From Rhodomicrobium lacus (GTDB taxonomy: Bacteria; Pseudomonadota; Alphaproteobacteria; Rhizobiales; Rhodomicrobiaceae), in assembly GCF_003992725.1 (NCBI RefSeq), contig NZ_RZNF01000012.1:1488501-1552500 (forward strand): DNA of 64,000 nucleotides. Direction: 5' to 3'. Positions 38,105-46,998 of the stretch are shown here, piece after piece; position 1 is the stretch's first letter; every line of letters begins with the position of its first letter. The translations under genes and the position numbers were made by a program. The notes under the pieces are model-generated. The model ran no database searches. It was not told the DNA's origin and worked only from the letters and a program-made list of their open reading frames with translations.

Positions 38105-38131
38105 AAGCGGTCGGGTGTGCCTCGGCCGCTT
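38105..38131. terminator. Terminator between glyS and the toxin gene
   Basis: AAGCGGTCG (38105-38113) pairs with CGGCCGCTT (38123-38131) with one mismatch. On the minus strand it is followed by TTTTCTTTTA, so it is a good terminator for the toxin-antitoxin operon and may also end glyS. Confidence 0.7.
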
Positions 38132-38137
38132 CACTCG

Positions 38138-38419
38138 CTATTCGAGCAAATCGCTGTGAGAGCCGAAACGCACCAAGATCAGTGTCTCGGGATTTGGTTT
38201 TTGGTAGATCAGAAGTAGGTCAGGCTTCAGGTGACATTCGCGATGATCGACCCAGTTGCCGGTGAGCTGATGGTCGCGCCATCGGGCCGGCAACGGCTCG
38301 TCCACTGCGAGATATTGCAACGCGGCGTTGAGCAATTCATCCAGCTCGCCGCCGCGCAGCGCCGCTCTCAGTGTTTTGTGGTCCTTCTTGAACCGCGTCG
38401 TTGTCTCGATCTTCCTCAT
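38138..38419 (-). CDS. YafQ-type mRNA interferase toxin
   Basis: A 93-residue RelE-superfamily toxin that would cleave mRNA on the ribosome. The sequence RKIETTTRFKKDHKTL, LPARWRDHQLTGNW, RECHLKPDLLLIYQ and the C-terminal LVRFGSHSDLLE are characteristic of YafQ. The C-terminal His (GSHSDL) is the expected catalytic residue. The ATG at 38419 lies inside the antitoxin gene, overlapping it by 83 bases in another frame. Pairing with DinJ-type antitoxin is clear from context. Confidence 0.92.
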   Translation of the reverse strand: MRKIETTTRFKKDHKTLRAALRGGELDELLNAALQYLAVDEPLPARWRDHQLTGNWVDHRECHLKPDLLLIYQKPNPETLILVRFGSHSDLLE

Positions 38420-38669
38420 ACAGCTCTTCGAAAAGCCGCTCGATCGATCCGACCTTGATCGTTTTCCCCGCCCGCGCGTCCTCCATCGCCACAATCGTTT
38501 CCTTGTTGGGAACGAACGGATCGAAAGGAAGCGCACCCTCACGCGCGACACGAATTAACAAAAGGCGAACAACATCCGATACAGTAAGTCCGATCTCAGC
38601 CAGAACGGCTTCTGCGTCCTCTTTCGTTTTGGTGTCGATGCGCGCCCGCACGACTTGGTTGAGTTTCAT
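38337..38669 (-). CDS. RelB/DinJ-family antitoxin
   Basis: A 110-residue antitoxin whose N-terminal ribbon-helix-helix binds DNA (VVRARIDTKTKEDAEAVLAEIGLTVSDVVRLLL) and whose C-terminal half neutralises the toxin. It is longer than usual: about 22 residues after FEELYEEDR are encoded only because the frame runs on into the toxin gene. It should repress its own operon at the two palindromes at 38738-38758. Confidence 0.9.
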   Translation of the reverse strand: MKLNQVVRARIDTKTKEDAEAVLAEIGLTVSDVVRLLLIRVAREGALPFDPFVPNKETIVAMEDARAGKTIKVGSIERLFEELYEEDRDNDAVQEGPQNTESGAARRRAG

Positions 38670-38737
38670 TTTTGCCCATAGCCATCCCAGTTAAATGCCC
38701 CCCTGGAGGGGCAGAGATTTGTTCATTGTGCGTTCAA

Positions 38738-38758
38738 TGTAGCTACAATGTAGCTACA
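38738..38758. promoter_or_regulatory. Paired operator of the toxin-antitoxin operon
   Basis: The 10-base palindrome TGTAGCTACA occurs twice, at 38738-38747 and 38749-38758, an exact 11-base (one helical turn) offset. It lies about 70 bases upstream of the antitoxin start. This spacing suits cooperative binding of ribbon-helix-helix dimers. Confidence 0.7.
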
Positions 38759-38780
38759 AGTCAAGCGCCGTTTCTCGCGC

Positions 38781-39314
38781 TCACCCCTTGTTCCACGGCG
38801 AATCCGTGCGCTTCGCGCTCGACCCGCTCTTGCCCTCGCCGCGCGGCACCTCTGTAAACTCGACATCGATCACGGTTTCGCTGCGGACCGGGCCTTGCGC
38901 ATTTGCCTGCGGCTCGGGCCGCGCACCCGGCTGAGGCCGCGTCTGCCAGCGCGCGCCGCGCGCTCGCACGCCATAGGATGCGCCACGCCAAAGGAGCCCG
39001 CGCACCGCCGGGAGCAACAGCAGGATCGCCACCGCGTCGGACACGAAGCCCGGGATCATGAACAGGATGCCGGCGAGCGATGTCGTCCCGCTGTCGAGCA
39101 AGGTCTTTTCGGGCGACCCGCCGCTCCGCATCGCTTCCATCACGCGGACGCCGACGAGGCGGCTTTGCGATTTCACGAGAAACGCGCCGACCGCCACACC
39201 CGCCGCCAGCAGCAAAAATGTCGGGATCCCGCCGATCCAGCGGCTTACCTGAATGATGGAGGCCACCTCCAGCACCGGCCACGAAATCATGAGAAAGAGA
39301 ATGACGAAGGGCAT
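38781..39314 (-). CDS. fxsA: FxsA family membrane protein
   Basis: A 177-residue inner-membrane protein with the FxsA pattern: MISWPVLEVASIIQV, PTFLLLAAGVAVGAFLVKSQ and the conserved FMIPGFVSDAVAILLLLP. Three or four hydrophobic segments fill the first 110 residues; the tail is polar and Arg/Gln-rich. In E. coli FxsA relieves F-plasmid exclusion of phage T7, but its normal role is unknown. It is divergent from the tim44-like gene. Confidence 0.9.
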   Translation of the reverse strand: MPFVILFLMISWPVLEVASIIQVSRWIGGIPTFLLLAAGVAVGAFLVKSQSRLVGVRVMEAMRSGGSPEKTLLDSGTTSLAGILFMIPGFVSDAVAILLLLPAVRGLLWRGASYGVRARGARWQTRPQPGARPEPQANAQGPVRSETVIDVEFTEVPRGEGKSGSSAKRTDSPWNKG

Positions 39315-39517
39315 CGAGACGCTCGGTCCTCGGTTGGATTGAAAATTCGCACTCCCTCATATGGGAGCGAAGAGCGATTTGCGGAGAAGGATGCAAAGAT
39401 TTCGGTGACGCTTGCGTCAAAGGGCGCGCGGCTATAGCCAGCACGCTCCGAAGCTCTTATATCACCCACAGGAAGTCTCACACAACATCGGGCCCGACGG
39501 GGGTCAGGAGCGGCGGT

Positions 39518-40219
39518 TTGACGAGCGACATTTTCGACCTCACCAATATTTTGCTTTTAGCGGTTGCGGTTGCGATCTTTCTCAGGTTGCGGAGCGTGCT
39601 TGGCCGTAGAACCGGCGATGAAGAAACACGACTTGGGAATTACGCGCGCGATGCGGCTCCCGCGCGGGACAATGTTGTTCCACTTCCGAGGGCTGAGCCA
39701 AGACCCGGCGTTACCCCCCAGGGCGGTCCCAGCGTAGACGAGCGGGTCGGCAATTTCCCCGAGGACAGCGCCGTGCGCGCGCCCCTGCGCCAGATTGCCA
39801 CATCCGATCCGTCTTTCGATACGGCGTCCTTCATAAATGGCGCGAAGATCGCCTACGAATCCATCATAACCGCTTATGCGAAGGGCGATCGCGAGACACT
39901 GCGCCACCTCCTTGCGCCGGAGGTCTTCGACAGCTTCAACGTGGTGATCAACGACCGCGAATCGCGCGGCGAGACGGTCGAGTTCCACTTCGTGGGCATG
40001 TCGGCGAGCGAGATCGTGGAGGCCCATCTTTCCGGCCGTATCGCTCATATCAAGGTGCGGTTCGTGAGCGACCTCGTGACGGCAACGCGCGACAAGCACG
40101 GCGCGGTGGTCGACGGCGACGACAAGGCCGTGCGTCAGGTCACCGATATCTGGACCTTCTCGCGCGACGTGGCCTCGCCGAACCCGAACTGGCAGCTCGT
40201 CGCAACCGACGCGGCGTGA
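39518..40219 (+). CDS. Tim44-like domain protein (TimA type)
   Basis: A 233-residue protein with one N-terminal membrane segment (LTNILLLAVAVAIFLRL), a Pro-rich linker and a C-terminal Tim44-like domain (FINGAKIAYESIITAYAKGDRETLRHLLAPEVFDSF). Mitochondrial Tim44 belongs to the same superfamily; the bacterial protein is membrane-bound with unknown partners. The TTG start follows GGAG by seven bases. It overlaps the mltA start by four bases (GTGA), so tim44-mltA-smr is one operon. Confidence 0.88.
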   Translation: MTSDIFDLTNILLLAVAVAIFLRLRSVLGRRTGDEETRLGNYARDAAPARDNVVPLPRAEPRPGVTPQGGPSVDERVGNFPEDSAVRAPLRQIATSDPSFDTASFINGAKIAYESIITAYAKGDRETLRHLLAPEVFDSFNVVINDRESRGETVEFHFVGMSASEIVEAHLSGRIAHIKVRFVSDLVTATRDKHGAVVDGDDKAVRQVTDIWTFSRDVASPNPNWQLVATDAA

Positions 40220-41284
40220 CCGCCGATCCTCCCGAAGCCGCGCTCTGGCGGTGGCAGCATGGCGGTGCGTCATCTGCCGTGCTTTCGCTGGAGCCAATGG
40301 ACTTCGCGCAAATTCCCGGCTGGCGCGACGATAATCATGCGGATGCGCTGGCCTGCTATCTCCGTTCCGCCGCGTTCGCGCCGCACCTTCCGCGCCCTGC
40401 TGGTGATCCGGCGCGGTTCATCGCCGACCGAGAGGCGGCTCGCGTCTTCTTCGAGGCGCACTTCCTGCCCTGCCGCGTCAACGCCGACCAAGGTCTTCTC
40501 ACATCCTATTTCGAGCCTGTGCTTCGAGGCTCACGCAGGCGTTCCGCTGCTTTCCCCGTCCCGGTTTGCCGGCGTCCCGCCGATCTCGCGCTGCTTCCCC
40601 CTGAACACCCGCTCGCCACGCAGGGACTGAGCGCAGCGCGCGCCACGGCCGCAGGTTTCGAGCCGTATTTCACGCGCGGCGAAATCGAGGCGGGGGCGCT
40701 CGAAGAGAGCGAGAGTGCGCTTCTCTATCTGGCGGATGCCGTCGATGCCTTTGTCATGCACGTGCAGGGCTCCGGCTTCGTTCGAACTGGACGACGGAAC
40801 GCGAGTGCGTCTGACCTTCGACGGCAAGAACGGCCATCCGTACACGTCCATTTCGAAATGGCTGATTGCACACGGCAAGCTCGCGGCGGCGGACGCCGAT
40901 CTCCCCGGCATGAAAGCCTGGCTTCGAGCGAAGCCGGGCCGCGAGGCTGTTCTTCACGAAAACCGCTCCTATATCTTTTTTCGAGAGCTGGGCGCATCCG
41001 CTGCCGCTCCGAGAGGGTCTTCGGGAGTGGACCTTTATCCCGGAAGGAGCCTTGCGGCCGACCCCGCGTTTCATCCTGCGGGAACGCTGCTATGGGTTTC
41101 GGCCCCGCTCCTCGTTTTGGAGGGAAAACGGTTCCAGCGGCTCACCGTCGCCCAGGATACCGGGTCAGCGATCAAATGGCCACAGCGCGGCGACATCTTC
41201 GCGGGAACGGGCGACGCGGCGGGCGAAAGTGCTGGCGCGGTGCGCCATTCATGCGATTTTATCGTTCTTCAACCAAGGCGCTAG
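40216..41284 (+). pseudogene. mltA: MltA lytic murein transglycosylase, interrupted by a frameshift
   Basis: MltA cleaves peptidoglycan strands to 1,6-anhydromuropeptides. The first part (40216 to about 40782) reads LACYLRSAAFAPHLPRPAGD and AFVMHVQGSGF in one frame; the rest (about 40786-41284) reads ELDDGTRVRLTFDGKNGHPYTSI, QDTGSAIKWPQRGDIFAG in another. Removing one base in TTCGTTCGAACTG joins them as GSGFVELDDG, which is the family pattern. No slippery sequence is seen. No lipobox or signal is evident at the GTG start. It is either a recent one-base insertion or a sequencing error. Confidence 0.85.
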
Positions 41285-41310
41285 TTAGCGCGATCTATGT
41301 GGGAAAAGGG

Positions 41311-41940
41311 ATGGAAGGCCGCCGAAAGAAGCGCCTCCTCTCGAAAGAGGAGATCGAGTTGTGGGCCCACGTGACCCGCAACGACGAGCCGCTTTCGCGT
41401 CCGAAACCGGACACCCTTGCATCGAGTGAAGTAGAGGAGGCAACTCCCCCGTTTGCTGGCGGCGCTGCCACGGCGAAGCCGCTCGACCCGGTGCCGGCGC
41501 GCCCCGAACCGGCCATTACCCGTGGGGGCGCAACGCCCGCACCTCTCCGCCCGTCACCGCCTCCGCACCAACCTTTCGATCACCGGATCGTGCGGAAGAT
41601 CGCGCGCGGGCGCCGCGAAATCGACGCCAGGCTGGACCTCCACGGCCTGCGCCAGCACGACGCCTATGTCACTCTTCGTGCCTTCCTCGCCCGCTGCCAG
41701 CTGGAGGGCCACCGGCACGTGTTGATTATCACAGGCAAGGGAGGTCGCACCGATTCCGACAGCCGGGATTTCTGGAACAGCGAGAAGCGCGGCGTCTTGA
41801 GAAGGCTTGTCCCGCACTGGCTGTCCGAGCCGGAATTTCGCGCCCACGTGATTAGTTTCACCGAATCGGCGCACCATCACGGCGGCAGCGGCGCACTCTA
41901 TGTGACGATCCGCAGGCGCGGCAAACCGGGCTCTGTCTGA
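41311..41940 (+). CDS. Smr domain endonuclease-like protein
   Basis: A 209-residue protein with a polar, Pro-rich N-terminal half (RKKRLLSKEEIELWAHVTRN) and a C-terminal Smr domain from about 105: ARLDLHGLRQHDAYVTLRAFL, HVLIITGKGG, VISFTESAHHHGGSGALYV. Smr domains nick nucleic acids, but the bacterial stand-alone form has no settled role. The ATG at 41311 matches the usual start M-x-R/K-R-x-LS-x-EE. It follows mltA by 26 bases in the operon. Confidence 0.9.
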   Translation: MEGRRKKRLLSKEEIELWAHVTRNDEPLSRPKPDTLASSEVEEATPPFAGGAATAKPLDPVPARPEPAITRGGATPAPLRPSPPPHQPFDHRIVRKIARGRREIDARLDLHGLRQHDAYVTLRAFLARCQLEGHRHVLIITGKGGRTDSDSRDFWNSEKRGVLRRLVPHWLSEPEFRAHVISFTESAHHHGGSGALYVTIRRRGKPGSV

Positions 41941-42059
41941 GCGGCCGCGTCGCCGTTACCGGCTCGCGATCTCAGCCTGACTCAATCCGACGAAGAGATG
42001 CTGATCGGATTGCAGGACTCACAGAGTCGCGCCCGATTTGCCGCACCATGCTGTAGCGC

Positions 42060-43820
42060 TCACTCCGCTGCGCGGGCGGCGGGTGCATCCGCCTCGTCTT
42101 CCTTGAAATCGCCCGCCTTCACGAGCCGCTCGAAGATGCCGCCAGCCTCGGCCAGCGCCGCGAACGTGCCGGCTTCGACGATCCGCCCCTTTTCGAGAAC
42201 GAGGATCTTGTCCGCGCTTGCGACGGTCGAGAGGCGATGCGCGATGAGAAACGTCGTGCGTCCGCGCCGCACGCGGTCGAGAGCGCGCTTGATCTTGAGT
42301 TCGGTTTCGTTGTCGAGCGCGCTCGTCGCCTCGTCCAGGATCAGGATCGGCGCGTTCTTCAGGATCGCGCGCGCGATGGCGATGCGCTGGCGCTCGCCGC
42401 CCGACAGCGCCGAGCCGCGTTCGCCTATGACAAAGCCGTAGCCGCCGGGTTTTGCGAGGATGAAGTCGTGCGCTTCGGCGAGACGAGCCGCTTCCTCCAC
42501 CTCGGCGTCCGTCGCGGTTGGGCGCCCCACCCGGATGTTTTCCGCGATCGAACGGTTGAACAGCCCCGCGTCCTGAAACACCACGGCGATGGACTGGCGC
42601 AGCGAGTTCAGCGTCACGTCGCGGATGTCGATTCCGTCGATGAGGATGCGGCCTTCCTGCGGATCGCGCAGCCTCTGGAGCAGCGCGAGCGTCGTCGTCT
42701 TGCCTGAGCCGGTAGGGCCGACAAGCGCGAAGGTCTGCCCGGGCGCGGCGTCGAAATCGAGGGCGAACACGCCCTGATCGCTGTTCGGGAAGCGGTAGGT
42801 GGCATGATCGAAGGTGACGCGGCCCTTCACGTTTTCAAGCGGCACCGCGCCCGTCTTCTCGATGGTCATGCCGCTCGTGTCGAGCAGGTCGAAGAAGTTT
42901 TGCAGCGTCGGCGCCTGCATGAAGATGCGCGCCACGAAGCTCGAAAGCTGGTCGAGCTTGGCGATGAGCAGCCCCGCAAAGCCCACAAAGGCCACGATCT
43001 CGCCGACCGTCACCTCGCCGCGCTCGGCAAGGATCGCGCCGATGGCAAATACGGCGACCATGGTGATCGTGGCGGCGGCGCGCGTCAGCACGGTGAGCAT
43101 CGCCCACCAGGTGAGCACGGGATATTGCGCGCGCAGGAGATCGGCCATGAGGTTGCGCAGCGCGCTCGTTTCATCGAGAAGGCGCGTGTAGCTTTGCACC
43201 ACGGTCACGTTGCCGATGACATCCCCGACCCGGCCGAAGACATCCTGATGGTAAGCTTCGACGTTTTCCTGCCCGCCCTGCGTCCGCTTGATGATGATGG
43301 TGTTCGCGAGGAAGTAGAGGACCGCGAGGGCGCCGAGCAGCGCCGCGAGCCGCGTGTCGATGGAGATGGCGACGGGGATCAGCAGGACGATGCTGATGAT
43401 GGCGGTCAGGTGCTCGCGCAGGAACGAAAGCCACAGCGCGAAAAGCTGATCCGTCCCCGCGAGGATGATGCGAACGAGCCGCCCTGTTCCGTGCTGGGCA
43501 TGATAGCTCACCGGCAGGTTGATCGCGCGCTCGAAGGCCGCGCCCATGGCCGCAAGCCGCTGGCGGTGAGCGAGGCGGTCGGCCATGATCGACAGCGCGA
43601 CGCTCGCGATGATGTTGAACAGCCCGAGCGCGGCCCATATCCCGATGATCGGAAAAGCCTGACCGCCCTTCGACAGCGCGTCCACCACGCGCCCGAAAAG
43701 GATCGGTTCGGCAAGTTGCACGATGGCAATGGCCACACCCGCCGCCACGAGCGCAATCGAGAGCCAGCGCTCGGAGGCGAGCATGCCGAGAGCGCGAACA
43801 TATATTCTGGCCATCTTCAT
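42060..43820 (-). CDS. ndvA: Cyclic beta-1,2-glucan ABC exporter
   Basis: Exports cyclic beta-1,2-glucan to the periplasm for osmotic adaptation and host contact. The 586-residue half-transporter has a six-segment membrane domain (LAEPILFGRVVDALS, LLRAQYPVLTWWAML) and an ATPase domain with Walker A GPTGSGKTTT, signature LSGGERQR, Walker B ILILDEATSALD and the IAHRLST switch. Alignment from memory with rhizobial NdvA/ChvA is close throughout. The glucan synthase gene ndvB is not nearby. Confidence 0.9.
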   Translation of the reverse strand: MKMARIYVRALGMLASERWLSIALVAAGVAIAIVQLAEPILFGRVVDALSKGGQAFPIIGIWAALGLFNIIASVALSIMADRLAHRQRLAAMGAAFERAINLPVSYHAQHGTGRLVRIILAGTDQLFALWLSFLREHLTAIISIVLLIPVAISIDTRLAALLGALAVLYFLANTIIIKRTQGGQENVEAYHQDVFGRVGDVIGNVTVVQSYTRLLDETSALRNLMADLLRAQYPVLTWWAMLTVLTRAAATITMVAVFAIGAILAERGEVTVGEIVAFVGFAGLLIAKLDQLSSFVARIFMQAPTLQNFFDLLDTSGMTIEKTGAVPLENVKGRVTFDHATYRFPNSDQGVFALDFDAAPGQTFALVGPTGSGKTTTLALLQRLRDPQEGRILIDGIDIRDVTLNSLRQSIAVVFQDAGLFNRSIAENIRVGRPTATDAEVEEAARLAEAHDFILAKPGGYGFVIGERGSALSGGERQRIAIARAILKNAPILILDEATSALDNETELKIKRALDRVRRGRTTFLIAHRLSTVASADKILVLEKGRIVEAGTFAALAEAGGIFERLVKAGDFKEDEADAPAARAAE

Positions 43821-43872
43821 GATGCGCCGACCCGATCAGATCATTGGTTGAAGCGTCGCTGGACGGATGAAA

Positions 43873-44688
43873 CTAAGCGGCTCGCGCCGTCCGCTTCGCA
43901 TGCGGGGCGGCGATACCGACGGTTTTTTGCATTCCGTCGGAGAATATGGCCACGATCCGGTCGTCGGCAAGAAGCGAAAGAGTGGCCACGGTGCGTCTTG
44001 ACCAGCCATCCGGCGCGAGTTTCGTCACCTTGACGCGCCCCGCTTCGCAGGCGAAGCAGGTCAGCGCGCCGATAGGATGCATAAGCCGCAGCCTTCGTCC
44101 ATCAGGCGCCCGCACCGGCAGAGAAAGCTCCTCTGGCGCGTTCAGCGCCGCGCCGCCCTTGGCCTCGAAGATGTAATCCTGATCGATGGCGTGCCAGCCG
44201 TTGTGCGTGCCATGACCGCCGAGACTAACGAAGCAACGCCATACCGCGCCGATCGCCGCGTCGGCCGAGATGCAGACCCACCGAAAACGGAGAGAGACGC
44301 GCTCGCCCTTCGAGCCGATGATGGCGGCATGACCCGCAGGCAACGAGGTTGCCAGAAAGCCGGCTTCGCCGCCGCCGTCGATGCGGTCGGGAAGCCCGGC
44401 GCTGCTCGTGGGGCTCCGCACGCCCCCATGAGGCAGCGGCAGGTTGCAGCCGTAGGCGATGGAACTTGTGGCGAGCGGTTCGAGGTAATTCTGCGGAAGG
44501 ACGAGAGGTTTCGGAGGGCCATCAAGATTTCCGGCGGGCCAGCCGAGGATCGGCTCCGCATGCGCGGTAACGATGACGCCATCCGCGCCGAGGGCAAGCG
44601 GCGCTGGAAACGCGTGGGATCTTGCGCTGCGCTCAAACATGGAAATCAGCCGCCGGATTCGGAACGTGTACGCTGTGTTGACTGTCAC
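43873..44688 (-). CDS. Protein of unknown function
   Basis: A protein of up to 271 residues starting at GTG 44688, or 255 if the ATG at 44640 (MFERSARSHAF) is used. It has no signal peptide and is predicted mostly beta: RVSLRFRWVCISADA, GWHAIDQDYIFEAKGG, LRLMHPIGALTCFACEAG, DRIVAIFSDGMQK. The sequence looks truly coding but matches no family I recognise. It is transcribed toward ndvA on the same strand, 50 bases apart, and could share its transcript. Confidence 0.6.
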   Translation of the reverse strand: MTVNTAYTFRIRRLISMFERSARSHAFPAPLALGADGVIVTAHAEPILGWPAGNLDGPPKPLVLPQNYLEPLATSSIAYGCNLPLPHGGVRSPTSSAGLPDRIDGGGEAGFLATSLPAGHAAIIGSKGERVSLRFRWVCISADAAIGAVWRCFVSLGGHGTHNGWHAIDQDYIFEAKGGAALNAPEELSLPVRAPDGRRLRLMHPIGALTCFACEAGRVKVTKLAPDGWSRRTVATLSLLADDRIVAIFSDGMQKTVGIAAPHAKRTARAA

Positions 44689-44823
44689 ATGAACCCGTCA
44701 CCAAAGGATGAATCGCGCGAACGGCTTGTCCACAGCGGTTGTGTGGCCACGAAAAAGCCTGCTATGAGCGGTTAAGGAAATCGAAATGGGCTTTGCGGAA
44801 GCAAGCTTGCGAAGGTGGCGGTC

Positions 44824-45618
44824 ATGACTGTTGCGGTGGTGATCCCAGCGCTGAACGAAGAAGGAAATATCGGCCGTCTCGTCGAGGAAACGCTGCGCGC
44901 CATCGCGCCGGAAGTTCTCGGCGAGGTGATCGTGATCGACGACGGCAGCACCGACGGCACTGGCGCCGAAATCAAGGCGCTCGCCGCCCGCGATCCGCGC
45001 GTGCGCTACATCCGCCATCGTGCTCGCTCCGGCCAGAGCGCCGCGATCCGCACGGGCGTTCTCGCCGCGCAATGTCCGCTGATTGCCACGATGGACGGCG
45101 ACGGCCAGAACGATCCCGCCGACATCCCCAACCTTCTGAAAGTCCTCGGCTCGCCTGCCAAGGGCGGCCCGGCGCTGGTAGGCGGCGTGCGCGTGCGGCG
45201 CAAGGCAGTCGGCTCGCGGCGCATCGCGAGCCTTCTCGGTAACCGCGCGCGCGCCGCGATCCTGAAGGACCAGTGTCCGGACTCCGGCTGCGGCATCAAG
45301 GTTTTCTGGCGCGAGGCGTATTTGCGGCTGCCGTTCTTCACGAGCATGCACCGCTTCATGCCCGCGCTGTTTCAGATGTACGGCCACAAGGTGGAGTACG
45401 TCCCGGTGAACGACCGGCCGCGCGTTGCGGGACAGTCGAAGTACACCAATTTCAACCGCGCGCTGCTCGGCATCTACGACATGATCGGCATCGTGTGGTT
45501 GAGGCGGCGCACGCGGGTTCCGGAGATCGTCGAGGATACGCTCGGCGTGGCGCGGCTGAGGGAAGCCGCTCCGATTCGCCGGGTGGGAGCATCCGTCGCG
45601 TCGCGGCAGACGCATTGA
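44824..45618 (+). CDS. Glycosyltransferase family 2 (dolichol-phosphate mannosyltransferase-like)
   Basis: Predicted to transfer a sugar to a polyprenyl phosphate carrier on the cytosolic face of the membrane. The GT-A domain shows VAVVIPALNEEGNIGRL, the nucleotide motif VIDDGSTDGTGAEIKAL and DGDGQNDPADIPNLL. The C-terminal part includes DRPRVAGQSKY, typical of DPM1/ArnC relatives. The protein is 264 residues from the ATG at 44824; another ATG lies three codons before. The following lipid-A N-domain gene is a common companion, pointing to envelope lipid modification. Confidence 0.9.
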   Translation: MTVAVVIPALNEEGNIGRLVEETLRAIAPEVLGEVIVIDDGSTDGTGAEIKALAARDPRVRYIRHRARSGQSAAIRTGVLAAQCPLIATMDGDGQNDPADIPNLLKVLGSPAKGGPALVGGVRVRRKAVGSRRIASLLGNRARAAILKDQCPDSGCGIKVFWREAYLRLPFFTSMHRFMPALFQMYGHKVEYVPVNDRPRVAGQSKYTNFNRALLGIYDMIGIVWLRRRTRVPEIVEDTLGVARLREAAPIRRVGASVASRQTH

Positions 45619-45797
45619 GGCGTTTCGGGGCGCGTGGAGAAGCGCGCGGAGTACAAAGGCAGAGTTTTCAGACGCGTTAACGCGGAAAGCTCTGGCATCG
45701 CATGATCCCGCTTCGGTGCGAGCGGGTGCCCAGGCTTCTTTCGGCCTGTCCGGCAAGCCGGTCGGCGGGAGAGCCTTCAGCCCAGGACGGGGATAGC

Positions 45798-46148
45798 ATG
45801 GACGTCGCAAAGTTCAGCCAGTGGTGGGCGCAGGTTTCGGAAGTCGAGATGGCATGGGTCATCTTCGGCTTCGCGGCACAGTCCATGTTTTTCATGCGCT
45901 TTGTTCTGCAATGGATAGCGAGCGAGCGCGTGAAGCGGTCCATCGTGCCGGAGACTTTCTGGTATTTCAGCTTTGCGGGCGGCTTGATGCTGTTCGTCTA
46001 CGCGGTTCATCGAGCCGATCCGGTGATCATGCTGGGGCAACTCGCCGGCCTCTTTATCTACGCGCGGAACATCTATCTCATCTGGGCGCATAAGCGCTCC
46101 GAGCAGGTGGCCGCGAGCGCGCCGGACGGTCTTCGCGCGGCGGAATAG
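45798..46148 (+). CDS. Small membrane protein with lipid-A-disaccharide synthase N-terminal (LABN) domain
   Basis: A 116-residue membrane protein with three to four segments: MAWVIFGFAAQSMFFMRFVL, SIVPETFWYFSFAGGLMLFV and MLGQLAGLFIYARNIYLIW. This is the LABN domain, related to small multidrug-resistance-type folds and often encoded beside GT2 genes for lipid-linked sugar handling. The ATG at 45798 follows GGGGATAGC. Its exact role is not known. Confidence 0.88.
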   Translation: MDVAKFSQWWAQVSEVEMAWVIFGFAAQSMFFMRFVLQWIASERVKRSIVPETFWYFSFAGGLMLFVYAVHRADPVIMLGQLAGLFIYARNIYLIWAHKRSEQVAASAPDGLRAAE

Positions 46149-46391
46149 GCGCCTGACGGCATTCGCCGTGCAGTCGGGATGCGGCCGGTTTCGAGAAGTT
46201 TGATGCGCGGGGCGCGCGGATGTCACGCGCACGCACCATGTCGGAAGCGGGTGCGAGGATTTTGCGCGGCTCGCCGTTTCTGCGGCAAAGCCGTCGCTGC
46301 GCGGATATGGAAACGCCGCGCGACTTTTTTCGGCGAAACGTGAAGGTATGTGTTGCGGTTTCCGGCAGAACGGCCTATGTCAACTTTGTGA

Positions 46392-46468
<77 letters not shown>

Positions 46469-46998
46469 CTTTTGCAGTACGCTGATCAGCGACTGCCAGC
46501 GTCGCAAATCCCGCTTCCATTTCCAGAGTTTTGTTATCGTTTGCCGCCTTCGGCTGCACGATGCGCGTTATGAGTCCGCGCACGAACCGCTTCGTGGTTT
46601 CCTTCCTTGTTCTGAGCGAGGCGGTTTCGTCCGCCATCCTCGAACGCATTGTGAACTACAAGAGCGTTCTCGAAAGCTACCCTTCCCTTTTGTTACCGCT
46701 GAGAGCCTACGCCGAGAGACAACGTATCCAGCAATGAGACATGGGCCACGAGCGCGGGCGTGGGCTTCTACAGTTTGGACTATCAGCCGCTGCGACAGGA
46801 GCCGACACCTGAGCCGCTTTCCGGAGACGCGCCACCGGACGACCCGCAAACCGCGCTGTCCAGAGCAGGCGGACATGCCTGTCGCTCCGACCCTATGAGC
46901 CGGCGCATCCAATCTCAAGGCAACGAACCGTCTTCATGCTGCATTGACGAAGGGCAGCCGACGGCTGCGGCAAAACAAGCGGCGCTCATCCAACCTGT
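46469..46998. other. Intergenic region after the initiator tRNA
   Basis: About 530 bases with no supported gene. Short frames on both strands lack ribosome sites and family patterns. No duplicated tRNA 3' end was found, so there is no sign of an integrated element at this tRNA. Confidence 0.5.

Noticed and set aside
46469-46998. An integrated element at the initiator tRNA
   Set aside because: No integrase gene, no repeated tRNA 3' end and no compositional break were found.
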